A stretch of DNA of 64,000 bases from contig NZ_KB235949.1 of assembly GCF_000332335.1 (NCBI RefSeq), forward strand, positions 108,830 to 172,829, given 5' to 3'. Both the position numbers and the translations under genes were made by a program. Every line of letters starts with the position of its first letter. Position 1 is the stretch's first letter. The notes below the pieces were generated by a model that saw only the letters and a list, made by a program, of their open reading frames with translations, had not been told where the DNA came from and did not search any database. Source of the DNA: Kamptonema formosum PCC 10802 (lineage in GTDB: Bacteria > Cyanobacteriota > Cyanobacteriia > Cyanobacteriales > Oscillatoriaceae). Below, piece by piece: positions 1 through 9,730 of the stretch.

Positions 1-758
1 GAATTTCCCCTAAAGCCGGTGGTGAAACCGGCTCGCTTGTCTCAATTGTCGGAATCTCCCCTACCGCCGGTGGCTCAACCGCCGAGCTTGTCGGAATTTC
101 CCCTATTGCCGGTGGCTCAACCGGCTCGACTGTCGGAATCTCCGCGACAGCGGGTGACTCAACCGGCTCGTCTGTGGGAATTATCGGAATTTCCCCTATT
201 GCCGGTGGCTCAACCGGCGCGATTGGCGCAACCGGCAAGTTTGTCTCAAGTGTCGGAATTTCCACTGCAGCGGGTGACTCAACCGGCTCGTCTGTGGGAA
301 TTATCGGAATTTCCCCTATTGCCGGTGGCTCAACCGGCTCGACTGTCGGAATCTCCGCGACAGCGGGTGACTCAACCGGCTCGTCTGTGGGAATTATCGG
401 AATTTCCCCTATTGCCGGTGGCTCAACCGCCGAGGTTGTCGGAATTTCCCCTATTGCCGGTGGCTCAACCGCCGAGGTTGTGGGAATTGTCGGAATTTCC
501 CCTACAGCGGGTGACTCAACCGGCGAGCTTGTCTCAATTGTCTCAATTGTCTCAATTGTCGGAATTTCCCCTACCGCCGGTGGCTCAACCGGCTCGCCTG
601 TGGGAATTGTCGGAATTGTCGGAATCTCCCCTACTACAGGTGACTCAACCGGCAAGTTTGTCTCAATTGTCGGAATTGTCGGAATTTCCCCTACCGCCGG
701 TGGCGCAACCGGCGAGCTTGTCTCAATTGTCTCAATTGTCTCAATTGTCGGAATTTCC
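1..758 (-). repeat. Degenerate in-frame repeat encoding Pro/Glu/Ile/Thr units
   Basis: Units built from GAAATTCCGACAATT-like and CCGGTTGAGTCACC-like words recur about 20 times, with nested 9-nt TGTCTCAAT repeats (for example 536-560 and 718-745, + strand). Unit lengths are multiples of three, so the minus frame stays open and two long plus-strand frames are open as well. The array encodes the C-terminal tail of the DUF4114 protein. Unit number is likely to vary by slippage or recombination (inference). Confidence 0.85.
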
Positions 759-2032
759 TCTACCACAGATTCCTCAACCGGCTCCTCTATAGGAGTGACA
801 TAAGCCAAAGCATAATCAATCAGCGCCTGACCTAAATCTGACGTGCGCCAATCCTTCCCAGGCGCAACCACATCATCCATCAGCGCCGCTTTCCCTATCG
901 CACCCCGCACCTGAAATATTATATCATTATAATCGCGATCTGTCCAGCCATCAACCCGCATATCTTCCATCACGAAGGTATTTCCCTCGCCGGTGACATC
1001 AGAAATCTGACCGACATGAAAACCCTGAATGGGATTAGCAGTTGCCAGCGAGAACAGAGGGCGTTTCGATCCGCCAATTGCCGGTTTTTCAAATACCTCT
1101 CGCACCTTCCCATTGGGAACTAGCATAACCCCAAACTCATCCCCCGGCGTCATCGCAAAGGTCTTAACCCCAGAGTATGCGCCATTCTTATAATTGTCGC
1201 TCCCCAAAAGGCCGGTGAATTTCGCCCCTTCCACTGATTTCGCAATCACCACATAACCCTGCAGTGAATTGCTTAGCGCCCGATTGGCTGCCTCTTTAAT
1301 AAACTCCTCGGAACCCGGTGACAGCCCTTCCATCCCCTTCAGGCTGAATATCGCCAGTTCCCCCTGATACATGCCACCATTATACAGGTAATCAATCCCA
1401 ATTTCTCCCGTTTCGTCCACAGTGAACGTCCCGGATGTAAATAGATTTACAGCTGCCGGCGTAACCGCCGGATTGGCTGTCGCGACAGCTGAATCTGCAG
1501 GCAAATTCTCACTCTTGCCCGCATCCGGGCTAACTGCATCACCCCCCGCAATCACCTCCTGAGTTTGAGTCGCCTCTACAGCAGTTCCATCACCAACATT
1601 ATACACCGGATTTTCAAGGGATGCCGGTGCCATCGATTCTAAATCAGCCGCCGGTGCCCTCAACTCCTCTGTCGCCATACCCGTCAGCGGATCTGCCGCC
1701 CCTTGAGTATTTCCAGCCCCATTTAACCTTAAACTTAAATTATAATTCGTGTCCCCACCCGCATGGGAGACTTGTAGCGAATAGTCCCCCGCCGCCAACT
1801 CGTTTAAAATAATAGCTTCCGCACTTATCCCATTAAATACCTTACTTTCCAGCACAGTTCCACTGCTGTTGAGGAGTTGCAAGCCGGCACTGTCACTGAG
1901 CCCACCCAGAGACACACTTAAACTTCCAGTATTGCTGATGCTAAAATTATATAAATCCTGTGGCTCAGAACTACCCACAAAAACTTTATAGCTTTGGTTC
2001 CCAGTCAATAGCCCCACATCTAAACTAGACAT
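1..2032 (-). CDS. DUF4114 domain protein with long acidic/proline repeat tail (truncated by window edge)
   Basis: About 677 residues are visible; the 3' end lies beyond base 1. I translated it from the ATG at 2030-2032. There is no signal peptide. Residues about 5-95 resemble a PPC-type beta-sandwich ([18 protein letters not shown]). Residues about 190-415 match the DUF4114 pattern, ending in a [11 protein letters not shown] stretch and the signature DRDYNDIIF near residue 366. From about residue 425 the protein becomes a low-complexity array of [16 protein letters not shown] units rich in Pro, Glu, Ile, Thr and Val, open to the edge. DUF4114 is typical of large secreted or surface cyanobacterial proteins; a structural or adhesive surface role is inferred. 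The visible region gives no catalytic motif. Confidence 0.8.
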   Translation of the reverse strand, partial: MSSLDVGLLTGNQSYKVFVGSSEPQDLYNFSISNTGSLSVSLGGLSDSAGLQLLNSSGTVLESKVFNGISAEAIILNELAAGDYSLQVSHAGGDTNYNLSLRLNGAGNTQGAADPLTGMATEELRAPAADLESMAPASLENPVYNVGDGTAVEATQTQEVIAGGDAVSPDAGKSENLPADSAVATANPAVTPAAVNLFTSGTFTVDETGEIGIDYLYNGGMYQGELAIFSLKGMEGLSPGSEEFIKEAANRALSNSLQGYVVIAKSVEGAKFTGLLGSDNYKNGAYSGVKTFAMTPGDEFGVMLVPNGKVREVFEKPAIGGSKRPLFSLATANPIQGFHVGQISDVTGEGNTFVMEDMRVDGWTDRDYNDIIFQVRGAIGKAALMDDVVAPGKDWRTSDLGQALIDYALAYVTPIEEPVEESVVEEIPTIETIETIETSSPVAPPAVGEIPTIPTIETNLPVESPVVGEIPTIPTIPTGEPVEPPAVGEIPTIETIETIETSSPVESPAVGEIPTIPTTSAVEPPAIGEIPTTSAVEPPAIGEIPIIPTDEPVESPAVAEIPTVEPVEPPAIGEIPIIPTDEPVESPAAVEIPTLETNLPVAPIAPVEPPAIGEIPIIPTDEPVESPAVAEIPTVEPVEPPAIGEIPTSSAVEPPAVGEIPTIETSEPVSPPALGEI

Positions 2033-2920
2033 ATACACCCTACTCGTAACTAAAAACTGTGCAAACCGGGGGCACTGCCGCTTATCGGGGCAGGTTCCCG
2101 GGCTCGCCCCAGCGCCATCAACTGCCGGTAGCTGCTCTCAGTGAGTCTGAAAACAGACTAACTGGTGCGGCAGCTAAAAAACCACTAACGCGCGTTAGGA
2201 ATTAGGTTAGGAATTTGGTTAGCAATTTGGTTAGCAATGGGTTAGTGGCGTTGGTGATTTTGTAGGGGTGACGCCGGTGTGGCACAGGTGCGATCGGTGC
2301 CGGAGAGGCGTTCTGCTTTTAATCAGCATATATAATCTGAGTTTACAGGAGGCGGGCACTCCAGAACGGCGTTCCCAAAAGTTTGTAGTTGGGCTTTAGC
2401 CCTCCTGGTTTGTAGTTGGGCTTTAGCCCTCCCCGACCGTCCCGGAACGGGGCAATAGAGATAAACATGGCAAATTAAATGCGCTACAGCTCAAAGGCAC
2501 CAGACACCTAATGTCCAGGAAGTGCGGCACCGCGATCCCGTAGGACAAGCCGAAAAGCCTGTCCGTCCCTTATAATGAGTGGCCGAGTGGAAAAGTGGCG
2601 ATAGCCCAGTAGAAAACCGGCAGCCCTTCGCAGAAAATAGATCTGCAAAAACCGGAGCGGTGAATCTTCCGGGAGTGGGGCTGGAATAGGGGGATTCCGG
2701 GATGGGATTCTGGTGCAGTGCGGGGTGTGGGGCTTTCCGCCGTTCTTTCCTGCGGCGCTATAATCGCCGGCGTCTCACAGTAAAAGGATGATTGAAACTT
2801 TTTCCACTCATGGAAAACCCTCTCTTGCTCCCCCTCCCCGCAACCGGCAATCGGGGGTTGGGGGGTGGGGGTCCTCATCCCACCGGCACCACTTGACCCG
2901 AAAAAACCTTACAACCCTTT
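2033..2920. other. Intergenic region with short repeats
   Basis: No convincing gene. Bases 2195-2246 hold tandem GGTTAGGAATTTGGTTAGCAA-like words. Bases 2389-2437 hold two copies of TTTGTAGTTGGGCTTTAGCC. Bases 2825-2870 carry a C-rich then G-rich palindromic patch of a type recurring at 30450, 38945, 41440 and 62730. The promoter of the minus-strand DUF4114 gene must lie near 2040-2150. Confidence 0.6.
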
Positions 2921-3949
2921 ATGTCACTAGATTCTACCTTTTGCGACCAACTGCGCGCCTCAACAGACCGGCTATTCGGGCTGCTGGATAAATTTTCCCA
3001 AACCCGGGTGCTAGTCGCCGGCGATTTGACCCTCGATGAGTTCCTCACCGGCCAAGTTGAGCGCATTTCCCGGGAAGCGCCGGTGCTGATTATCCGCCAC
3101 GAAAACACCCGTCAGGTGCCCGGGGGCGGTGCCAATGCGGTGTACAATCTCGCCAAGCTGGGGGCGCACGTCAAGGTTGCCGGTTTGGTGGGTAAGGATG
3201 ACCAAGGGCGAGCGCTGTGCGGTATCTTTGAGGCTGCCGGTATCGACACTAAAGGCATTTTGACTGACTTTGACCGGCCCACTGTCACCAAAACCCGGAT
3301 TTCTGGACACGCGCGCCAGTCTGTCACCCAGCAGATTGTCCGCGTGGATCGCAAATCGGATGAGTTGCCTTCCCCACAGTTGCAGCAACAGCTGGCAGAA
3401 TACATCCGCCAAGAAGTCCCCTCAGTCGATGCGATGGTGTGTTCCGACTATGGCGACGGGGTGTTAACACCGGCAGTGATTGAGGCGGCGCTGTCTCACC
3501 GCCTGACGGTTGTGGACACCCAGAAGCAGCTGGCGCGCTATGCCGGCGCTACCCTATTCACCCCCAACCTGCCCGAAGCTGAGCAAGCCGTCGGATATGC
3601 TATTAATAGCCCCGAAACCCTCACCCGCGCAGGCAAAGACCTCCTCGCCCTCACCGGCGCTTCTCAAATCTTAATCACCCGGGGGGAAGAGGGGATGAGT
3701 TTGTTTGATAGCACCGGCACAGAACACCACATCCCCGCCTTCAACCGCACCGACGTCTTCGACGTTACAGGTGCCGGCGATACAGTAGTGGCGGCGCTCA
3801 CCCTGGCTTTAACAGCCGGATCTTCCCCGTGGGAAGCAGCAGTATTAGGCAATTTATCTGCAAGCATAGTGGTGCGCCAGTTCGGCACAGCAACCACCAA
3901 GACCGATGAAATGAAAGCTGCATTGCAAACTTTGCTGGAGGAAATGTAG
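2921..3949 (+). CDS. PfkB-family sugar kinase, heptose-7-phosphate kinase type (HldE N-domain/RfaE1-like)
   Basis: The 342-residue protein has the ribokinase/PfkB fold signatures: VPGGGANAVYNLAKLGA near residues 66-82, which closes over sugar and nucleotide, and DVTGAGDTVVAALTLAL near 282-298, whose last Asp is the catalytic base of the family. The N-terminal stretch RVLVAGDLTLDEF matches the RfaE domain I pattern, so the likely reaction is phosphorylation of D-glycero-D-manno-heptose 7-phosphate at C1 for nucleotide-heptose made for LPS or other glycans. There is no cytidylyl/adenylyltransferase domain, so it is the kinase half only. A decayed copy lies at 5722-6174. The exact sugar substrate is inferred from family resemblance. 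Confidence 0.85.
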   Translation: MSLDSTFCDQLRASTDRLFGLLDKFSQTRVLVAGDLTLDEFLTGQVERISREAPVLIIRHENTRQVPGGGANAVYNLAKLGAHVKVAGLVGKDDQGRALCGIFEAAGIDTKGILTDFDRPTVTKTRISGHARQSVTQQIVRVDRKSDELPSPQLQQQLAEYIRQEVPSVDAMVCSDYGDGVLTPAVIEAALSHRLTVVDTQKQLARYAGATLFTPNLPEAEQAVGYAINSPETLTRAGKDLLALTGASQILITRGEEGMSLFDSTGTEHHIPAFNRTDVFDVTGAGDTVVAALTLALTAGSSPWEAAVLGNLSASIVVRQFGTATTKTDEMKAALQTLLEEM

Positions 3950-3950
3950 C

Positions 3951-4012
3951 CCAGGCGTCTCGCCTGTGCTTCTTGTGTGCCTCCTGTAGCACAGGCGTCT
4001 CGCCTGGTGCCT
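3951..4012. repeat. Palindromic repeat just after the kinase gene
   Basis: Two inverted units of the type CAGGCGTCTCGCCTG follow the stop codon of the kinase. The second, with the flank GTGCCTCCTGTAGCACAGG, also follows the truncated copy at 6188-6222, so it was part of the duplicated segment. A related palindrome sits at 31884-31904. It may act as a transcription terminator, but no clear T-run follows. Confidence 0.6.
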
Positions 4013-4156
4013 ACCCAGGCTTTTTATAGAGAACATAAAATTGATTGCGGTAAGCCACAGGCAAATCTAGGGGAGCAGTACCGACTCCTTACATTAACCT
4101 TATATGTAAAGAAAGCCGGCGCTCCCGCGATTGAATTTGCCTAAATCCTGTTAAAC

Positions 4157-5542
4157 TTAACCTGGAGGCTTTAATTGGAATTTTTTGAAGACTTTATAGA
4201 AACACAAAAAGATGAGAGATGCGCTTATAAATAAGAGGATCTTACTTAGGATTGAACACTTGCTGCCTATCTGACTGAGGCTGACGAGGAAGGTGTAGTG
4301 CGAGCCGGGTTTCTGAAAATGGAGGAAAGGTTTATATGTACCCACAAAAGATATCGCTATCGAAGCTGAGGCAATTGTTAGAAATATAAATTTGAGCGGT
4401 TTTGAATTTCTCAGAGAGTCGCCGATATGAGCCAAGGGCAAACATAAGAGTAGCATGAGAGTAGCGAACCACCTGACTCCATAAGCGCTGCCGCTGTAAT
4501 TATCCGTGCGAAAAATGTAAATTAATATATAGGTGACGCAAGAAATGCTCAGGTATAAATACTCTGTCTTGTAAGGAAATTTACGGTTAGCAAAAATCTT
4601 TATAAACCCCCAAATAGAAAACAGTAATAGAGGAGTGTGTGAGAGGATTCCGCGATTTCCTAGAATCATATGGAATGCGTACATAAGCAGGTCTGAGAGG
4701 CTCTCATGACTGGCTAGTCCAGACAGATTCTCTTCACCGTTAACAAAAGCCGAGCCAGGATAATCCCACAATGCCTTATTCATGGCAGGGGGAATTAAAC
4801 TGCCAGAGACATACCAATTTAGTGCTAAATAGCTTATAATTGCCGGCAGGCAGGACAAAAGGAAAATAATTAGAGACTTCAGGGATTTGCCAATAAAAAC
4901 AATCAACGCGAAAGGGATAAATAGGAAACAGGTTATATCAATGCTGCCGGCAAGCGACATGAAAACACCTGATAGGGCAATATTTTTTGCGCCGGCTTCG
5001 ATTTTTAACAAGTGGTAAAATCCTAAGATGAGTAAAGCCCCGCTTACCGTATGGTTGTTAAATAATATTGAATAGGTGAAGAAAGAAGTTCCTGTGCCGG
5101 CTATCATTACAAGAACGTCAGACCACTCCTGCTCAATCCGGAATATCTCGACTAATATTTTATGAAAGTAAACCAGTCCCAGAGCTGACAGCACCCCTAC
5201 GGTCAGTAAAGTTATTAAATAATAGGCCAGACAGGTGCCTGCTGTCAAAGACAAGTGAAACCCTTTGTTTAGAAAAAAATAAAATATCGACCCATACAGA
5301 GCTAGCATTGGCGGCTTGTCCGAATAAAACTGATTGTTATATAAGTATTTGTCGCCCGTCTTGGCAGCCAAACTAGAATGGTCTATTGCCAGAGAATGAT
5401 ACTCTACCAGAGACTGAATTGTGGCCATTCTAGAAGAAATATTCCAGCCACTTATATCTGTTTTCGTAAAGGCGGCAAAGAAAAGCAAGAATATTACAAA
5501 TATTTTGAAACTTTTACTTTTCATTTTTCTGTCCTGAGTCAA
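4157..5542 (-). CDS. Polytopic membrane protein, glycosyltransferase GT-C-like
   Basis: The 461-residue protein starts with a short basic N-terminus and has about ten to twelve hydrophobic helices. Residues about 30-75 form a first extracytoplasmic loop containing NNQFYSDKPPMLALYG; the SDKPP motif in the first large loop recalls ArnT/PMT-type lipid-linked sugar transferases. No other catalytic signature is certain. It lies alone on the minus strand between the intact heptose-kinase-like gene and its decayed copy, and its base composition is noticeably richer in A+T than its neighbours, which could mean it arrived separately. A surface-glycan transferase role is inferred; acceptor and donor are unknown. 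Confidence 0.6.
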   Translation of the reverse strand: MTQDRKMKSKSFKIFVIFLLFFAAFTKTDISGWNISSRMATIQSLVEYHSLAIDHSSLAAKTGDKYLYNNQFYSDKPPMLALYGSIFYFFLNKGFHLSLTAGTCLAYYLITLLTVGVLSALGLVYFHKILVEIFRIEQEWSDVLVMIAGTGTSFFTYSILFNNHTVSGALLILGFYHLLKIEAGAKNIALSGVFMSLAGSIDITCFLFIPFALIVFIGKSLKSLIIFLLSCLPAIISYLALNWYVSGSLIPPAMNKALWDYPGSAFVNGEENLSGLASHESLSDLLMYAFHMILGNRGILSHTPLLLFSIWGFIKIFANRKFPYKTEYLYLSISCVTYILIYIFRTDNYSGSAYGVRWFATLMLLLCLPLAHIGDSLRNSKPLKFIFLTIASASIAISFVGTYKPFLHFQKPGSHYTFLVSLSQIGSKCSILSKILLFISASLIFLCFYKVFKKFQLKPPG

Positions 5543-5721
5543 TTTCCTAAATTAAAGCTCCTGTACAGCAGTCACTTATCCTATCATGTCCGGTTGCGTG
5601 TGCTTCGTGAAGAAAGCAGTAAGCGACCAGCTGTTTAGTGTCGGGGTTCAATGGCGATTACGAGATAGTCAGCCTTGTCTTCTTATATTAAACATTTAGC
5701 CCGGGCAGCTGTCAAGCAGTC

Positions 5722-6174
5722 CGTGACTGACCTTGACCGGCCCACTGTCACCAAAACCCGCATTTCTGGACACGCGCGCCAGTCTGTCACCCAGCAGATT
5801 GTCCGCGTGGATCGCAAATCCGATGAGTTGCCTTCCCTAGAGTTGCAGCAACAGCTAGCCGAATACATCCGCCAAGAAGTCCCCTCAGTCGATGCGATGG
5901 TGTGTTCCGACTATGGCAACGGAGTTTATTTGATAGCACCGGCACAGATCACCACATCCCCGCCTTCAACCGCACCGAAGTTTTCGACGTTACAGGTATG
6001 GGAGATACAGTGGTGGCGGCGCTCACCCTGGCTTTAACAGCAGGAGCTTCCCCGTTGCAGTCCGCTGTTTTAGGCAATTTAGCTGCGAGCATAGTCGTGC
6101 GCCAGTTCTGCACAGCAACAACCACGACCGATGAAATAAAAGCTGCATTGCAAACTAGGCTGGAGGAAATGTAG
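5722..6174 (+). pseudogene. Truncated, frameshifted second copy of the heptose-kinase-like gene
   Basis: DNA from about 5722 follows the intact gene from about 3261 almost base for base (DRPTVTKTRISGHARQ), then at 5921 jumps from the equivalent of 3458 to that of 3697. The missing segment is about 238 nt, not a multiple of three, so the reading frame changes. The 5' third of the gene is absent. The remaining C-terminal part carries VTGMGD in place of VTGAGD in the catalytic loop. Homology continues beyond the stop to about 6222. This is a non-functional remnant of a partial duplication. Confidence 0.9.
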
Positions 6175-6239
6175 CGCATCTGTCTCAGATGTGCCTCCTG
6201 TAGCACAGGCGTCTCGCCTGTGCCATTCCCTATTCCCTA

Positions 6240-7973
6240 TTAACGAGCTTCCGTTTTTTTCACTATCTTACCATTTCTTTCAATCCTCAGCGCAGTCTTA
6301 GGAAAATCACTTTGGGTGAGATTGCGAATCAGCTTGACGCTGCGAAAAGATTGGTCGATGTAGGGTATCCCTTCCCCATCCAGGTGTACCGGCACAATCT
6401 TTCCAGAAACAAAATCCCCCTCAGCGTTCAGCTCAACCTGCAAAATCAGCGAGTAGCCGAGTTCTGCTACAGTAGATAAAGAGCGGTATCCCAAAAAATT
6501 GCCCAGGGAATAGGCAATCAGCTTTCCCTTGTACAATTCTACCGCTCTGGGGACGTGCGGGCCATGTCCCAGAATCAAATCCGCTCCAGCATCAATCACA
6601 GTGCGGGAAAACAGGACCATGTTTCCCCGGTTCTCGCCATAGAAGCTTTCCTGCTGATTTCGCACCCGCATCGCGCCAGTACCCTCCGCCCCGGCATGCA
6701 CGGATATCACGACAATCTTAGCATTTTTTCTGGCTTCTGCCACCAACTTTTTCGCAGCCGGCAGGTCGAGGATGGAGTTGTGGAAGTCATAGTTGCTGAA
6801 CCCGATAAAAGCCACCGGCACGCCTTTAACCGTCATGTAAAGGATTTGCCCTTTTTTGCCGACGGCTTTCATCCCGGCTTTTTCAATATTGTTGAACGTG
6901 TCTTCAAACCCCCGCTCGAAGAAGTCCCCAGAGTGATTGTTGGCCACGTTAAAAACGTCAAACCCAACTGACTTCAACAGCTGGGCGTACTTCGGGGGCG
7001 TGCGAAAGGCAAAAGACCTGCCGGTGCTGGTATTCTTAGCAGAATACGGATAATTTGTCAAGGTGCTTTCAAAATTGCCAAACAGGAGATCAGCGCCTTG
7101 CAGGTGGGCTTTGACAGACTGAAACAGGACCCGCTCGTTTTTGGGCAGTTTGCTGTAAGGATAGTTGCTGCCGGGGATGATGTCGCCAACGGCTTTTATG
7201 GTAATGGAAGTGGCGGCAGCGGAGGGCGCGACGGCGGCTGAAGCGTTCATGAAGCTGCCGGCAAGATGAGCTGATCTCTCCTTGTTTGGCGGGAGTTCTG
7301 ACGCCTGTCCGTCTGGGTTTTTGCTGAAGGGTAATGGCGGACTGAAGTGAGCTGAAACCATTTCCCCGAGAGCCTCTCCGGAGAGAGGGCGGGCTGGCGG
7401 TGCCGGCTGGATAGAGGGGGTTTCAAAGACAGCCGGCTGCTCTGCTGGGCTCTGAGTTAAGCTTGAGATTGGGGCGAACCGGCTGTACTGCTGAGAGATC
7501 CTGACAGAGACTGTGCCGGTGCCGAGGACGAAACTGGCGGTTCCCACGCACAGAAAAAGCCACTTAGCATTGGTTTTGCCAGGGTTCGGGGGCTGGTTGC
7601 TGTCAGTCAGAGGCTTTTTCTGGGGCTGCGCCCAGATGGAGCGCAGTTTAGCCAAAATGCTAGCCCTTAACTCAAACGCTTCAGTCCAAGCCGGCAGTGG
7701 CTGATCTGTTTGTCGCCCGCAGACTTTGACTGTGGGGATGGATGTCACGCCGAGGCGGAGCAGCTCATCCCGAATATAATCGACGCAGGCTTGTTGAGCC
7801 GGCACAGAAGCGCTATCTAGCAGGATGTGCAAGCAGCGATCCTTGCGGAGTGCTGTCGCCGTGACGCCCTTCGATCGCAACCCCAGGTTGAGCGCAAAGG
7901 CAATCGCATCCGGATCGCCCCCTTTCGCCAAAGCCTCCATGTCTTGTTGATCCACAATATCTTTCCTCACCAC
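6240..7973 (-). CDS. CapA family protein (poly-gamma-glutamate synthesis-like metallophosphatase fold)
   Basis: The 577-residue protein has three parts. Residues 1-110 are a small alpha/beta domain seen in front of other cyanobacterial regulators and enzymes. A single membrane segment near 130-150 (WLFLCVGTASFVLGTGTVSV) is followed by a Pro-rich linker. Residues about 262-545 are the PGA_cap/CapA domain, with VGDIIPG, FNVANNHSGD, ISVHAGAEG and LGHGPHVPRAVE, the metal-site motifs of the family. The topology suggests a cytoplasmic sensor-like head and an external CapA domain. CapA proteins act in capsule or exopolymer handling; the polymer here is unknown. It is divergent from rfbB. Confidence 0.85.
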   Translation of the reverse strand: MVRKDIVDQQDMEALAKGGDPDAIAFALNLGLRSKGVTATALRKDRCLHILLDSASVPAQQACVDYIRDELLRLGVTSIPTVKVCGRQTDQPLPAWTEAFELRASILAKLRSIWAQPQKKPLTDSNQPPNPGKTNAKWLFLCVGTASFVLGTGTVSVRISQQYSRFAPISSLTQSPAEQPAVFETPSIQPAPPARPLSGEALGEMVSAHFSPPLPFSKNPDGQASELPPNKERSAHLAGSFMNASAAVAPSAAATSITIKAVGDIIPGSNYPYSKLPKNERVLFQSVKAHLQGADLLFGNFESTLTNYPYSAKNTSTGRSFAFRTPPKYAQLLKSVGFDVFNVANNHSGDFFERGFEDTFNNIEKAGMKAVGKKGQILYMTVKGVPVAFIGFSNYDFHNSILDLPAAKKLVAEARKNAKIVVISVHAGAEGTGAMRVRNQQESFYGENRGNMVLFSRTVIDAGADLILGHGPHVPRAVELYKGKLIAYSLGNFLGYRSLSTVAELGYSLILQVELNAEGDFVSGKIVPVHLDGEGIPYIDQSFRSVKLIRNLTQSDFPKTALRIERNGKIVKKTEAR

Positions 7974-8222
7974 TCACAGCTGTTTTAATAATAGGTTTTG
8001 ACAGAGGCTGAAACTCAGACTGCTGTTCGCAGGGAATGCGACGCGGCGGCGGGGCGTGCCAGGACGGGCTAGAATTTGGAAAAGCTTCTGGTGCGGTCGA
8101 ATGTGGCCATCCGCCTTCTGGCCGGTGCCCGCTCTCGCCCTGTATCCAGACAAGCTATTTTTATCCCGACCCCGGGCGCTGCAGGGCGTTTGTGCGGATT
8201 GAAGTTGAGGCTATTATCTCTT

Positions 8223-9317
8223 ATGACAGGTCAGGCAAGCGAGAGCGAACAGCACAATCCCCGCCGGTTGCTGGTGACTGGCGGTGCGGGATTTATAGGC
8301 TCGAATTTTGTCCACTACTGGTGCCAGCGCTACCCAGATGACCGAGTGGTGGTGCTTGACGCCCTCACCTATGCCGGCAACCGGCTTTCTTTGGCGTCTT
8401 TGGAGGGGCGGGAGAATTTTCGCTTTGTCTGCGGGGATATTTGCGACCGGGCTCTGGTTGACACCCTGCTGCGAGAAGAAGCGATCGACACTGTGGGCCA
8501 CTTTGCGGCAGAATCCCACGTTGACCGGTCGATTTTAGGGCCGGGTGCCTTCATTCAAACGAATGTGGTGGGAACGTTCACCCTGCTGGAAGCCTACCGG
8601 CACCACTGGCAAACCCTCCCCGATTCCCCCCCGGGAGTGTTCCTGCACGTCTCTACAGATGAAGTGTACGGCAGCCTGGGGCCTGCTGACCCCGCCTTTA
8701 CGGAAAAGACGCCCTACGCGCCAAACAGCCCCTACTCGGCGTCTAAAGCCGGCAGCGATCACTTGGCTCGCGCCTACTGGCACACCTACGGCGTCCCCGC
8801 GATTGTCACCAATTGCTCCAATAATTATGGCCCGTACCATTTCCCGGAAAAGCTGATTCCCCTGATGTGCGTCAACATGCTGCTGGGCAAACCGCTGCCG
8901 GTGTATGGGGATGGCCAGAATATTCGGGACTGGCTGTATGTGCTGGATCACTGCAGCGCCCTGGATGCCGCCATTCACCGTGGCCAGCCGGGGGAAACGT
9001 ATAATATCGGCGGCAATAATGAGGTGAAAAATATAGACCTGGTGCGGATGCTGTGCCGGCTGATGGATGAATTGGCCCCCTCGCTGCCGGTGCGCCCTTG
9101 CGAGCAGCTGATTGCCTTTGTCAAAGACCGGCCCGGGCACGACCGGCGCTATGCCATTGATGCCACCAAGATTAAAACTGAGTTGGGATGGAGCCCTTCA
9201 GTAACGGTGGGAGAGGGATTGCGGCGCACGGTGGAGTGGTATCTGGCCCACGGGGATTGGTGGCAGCCCCTGCTGTCCCAGGAGTATCAGGCTTACTACC
9301 GCAAGGTGTACGCCTAG
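8223..9317 (+). CDS. rfbB: dTDP-glucose 4,6-dehydratase
   Basis: Extended-SDR enzyme that oxidises, dehydrates and reduces dTDP-glucose to dTDP-4-keto-6-deoxyglucose, the step that feeds rhamnose and other deoxysugars. Seen: NAD motif [14 protein letters not shown], catalytic [10 protein letters not shown], and [10 protein letters not shown] with the Tyr-Lys pair. The frame is open upstream to 8076, but the added residues do not resemble the family; the ATG at 8223 gives 364 residues, close to the usual length. Rhamnose-pathway partners (rfbA, C, D) are not adjacent, so it probably supplies several surface polymers. Confidence 0.93.
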   Translation: MTGQASESEQHNPRRLLVTGGAGFIGSNFVHYWCQRYPDDRVVVLDALTYAGNRLSLASLEGRENFRFVCGDICDRALVDTLLREEAIDTVGHFAAESHVDRSILGPGAFIQTNVVGTFTLLEAYRHHWQTLPDSPPGVFLHVSTDEVYGSLGPADPAFTEKTPYAPNSPYSASKAGSDHLARAYWHTYGVPAIVTNCSNNYGPYHFPEKLIPLMCVNMLLGKPLPVYGDGQNIRDWLYVLDHCSALDAAIHRGQPGETYNIGGNNEVKNIDLVRMLCRLMDELAPSLPVRPCEQLIAFVKDRPGHDRRYAIDATKIKTELGWSPSVTVGEGLRRTVEWYLAHGDWWQPLLSQEYQAYYRKVYA

Positions 9318-9730
9318 AAAAGGAGAGGGGGGCAGCGCCACCGGCACTCCGGCACGCCGGTGCTTTTGCTTCCTCAAAAGAAAAAGTGGGGTGCGCCACC
9401 AACGCTGCGAAATCCTGCGATATCTCCGAGACATTACTGAGAGTTGAACAGGAAAAGCGCTGCCCGAACGAAATTTTACTGACACTTGGCCAGACAAATA
9501 ACGGTCAGCGGCAAGAAAAATCACTTTCAGCTGTGAGACAAATCACTGCCTGAACCATAGCCGTGTTTTATAAATAAGATAACAGCGTTAAAACTTGTTC
9601 GGATGAGCGAGTTATGTGAAGATTCTGTAAAGTCGTGCGCCGCGCTGTTGCAAATAAACTTTTACAGGTAATACTGGAAAGAAAGCGAGCGTCGTATTCA
9701 AATGTAACCCTCAATCAAGGAGTGCCTGCG
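9318..9730. other. Intergenic region before the PEP-CTERM gene
   Basis: No gene seen. Bases 9335-9362 hold a short CCGGCACTCCGG-type palindrome, common in this genome. The promoter of the PEP-CTERM gene should lie at about 9550-9700. AAGGAG at 9717-9722, spaced from the ATG at 9731, is a good ribosome-binding site and decides that start over the upstream in-frame ATG at 9635. Confidence 0.55.

Noticed and set aside
19-803. Two long plus-strand open frames at the left edge
   Set aside because: They are antisense readings of the repeat that codes for the minus-strand DUF4114 tail; the minus frame joins seamlessly to a recognisable domain.
4141-4175. CTTAACCT near 4157 as a Pho-box
   Set aside because: A single unit without the 3-base-spaced partner, located at the 3' end of a minus-strand gene.
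8535-9140. 201-residue minus-strand frame within rfbB
   Set aside because: Fully inside a well-supported dehydratase gene and lacking any motif.
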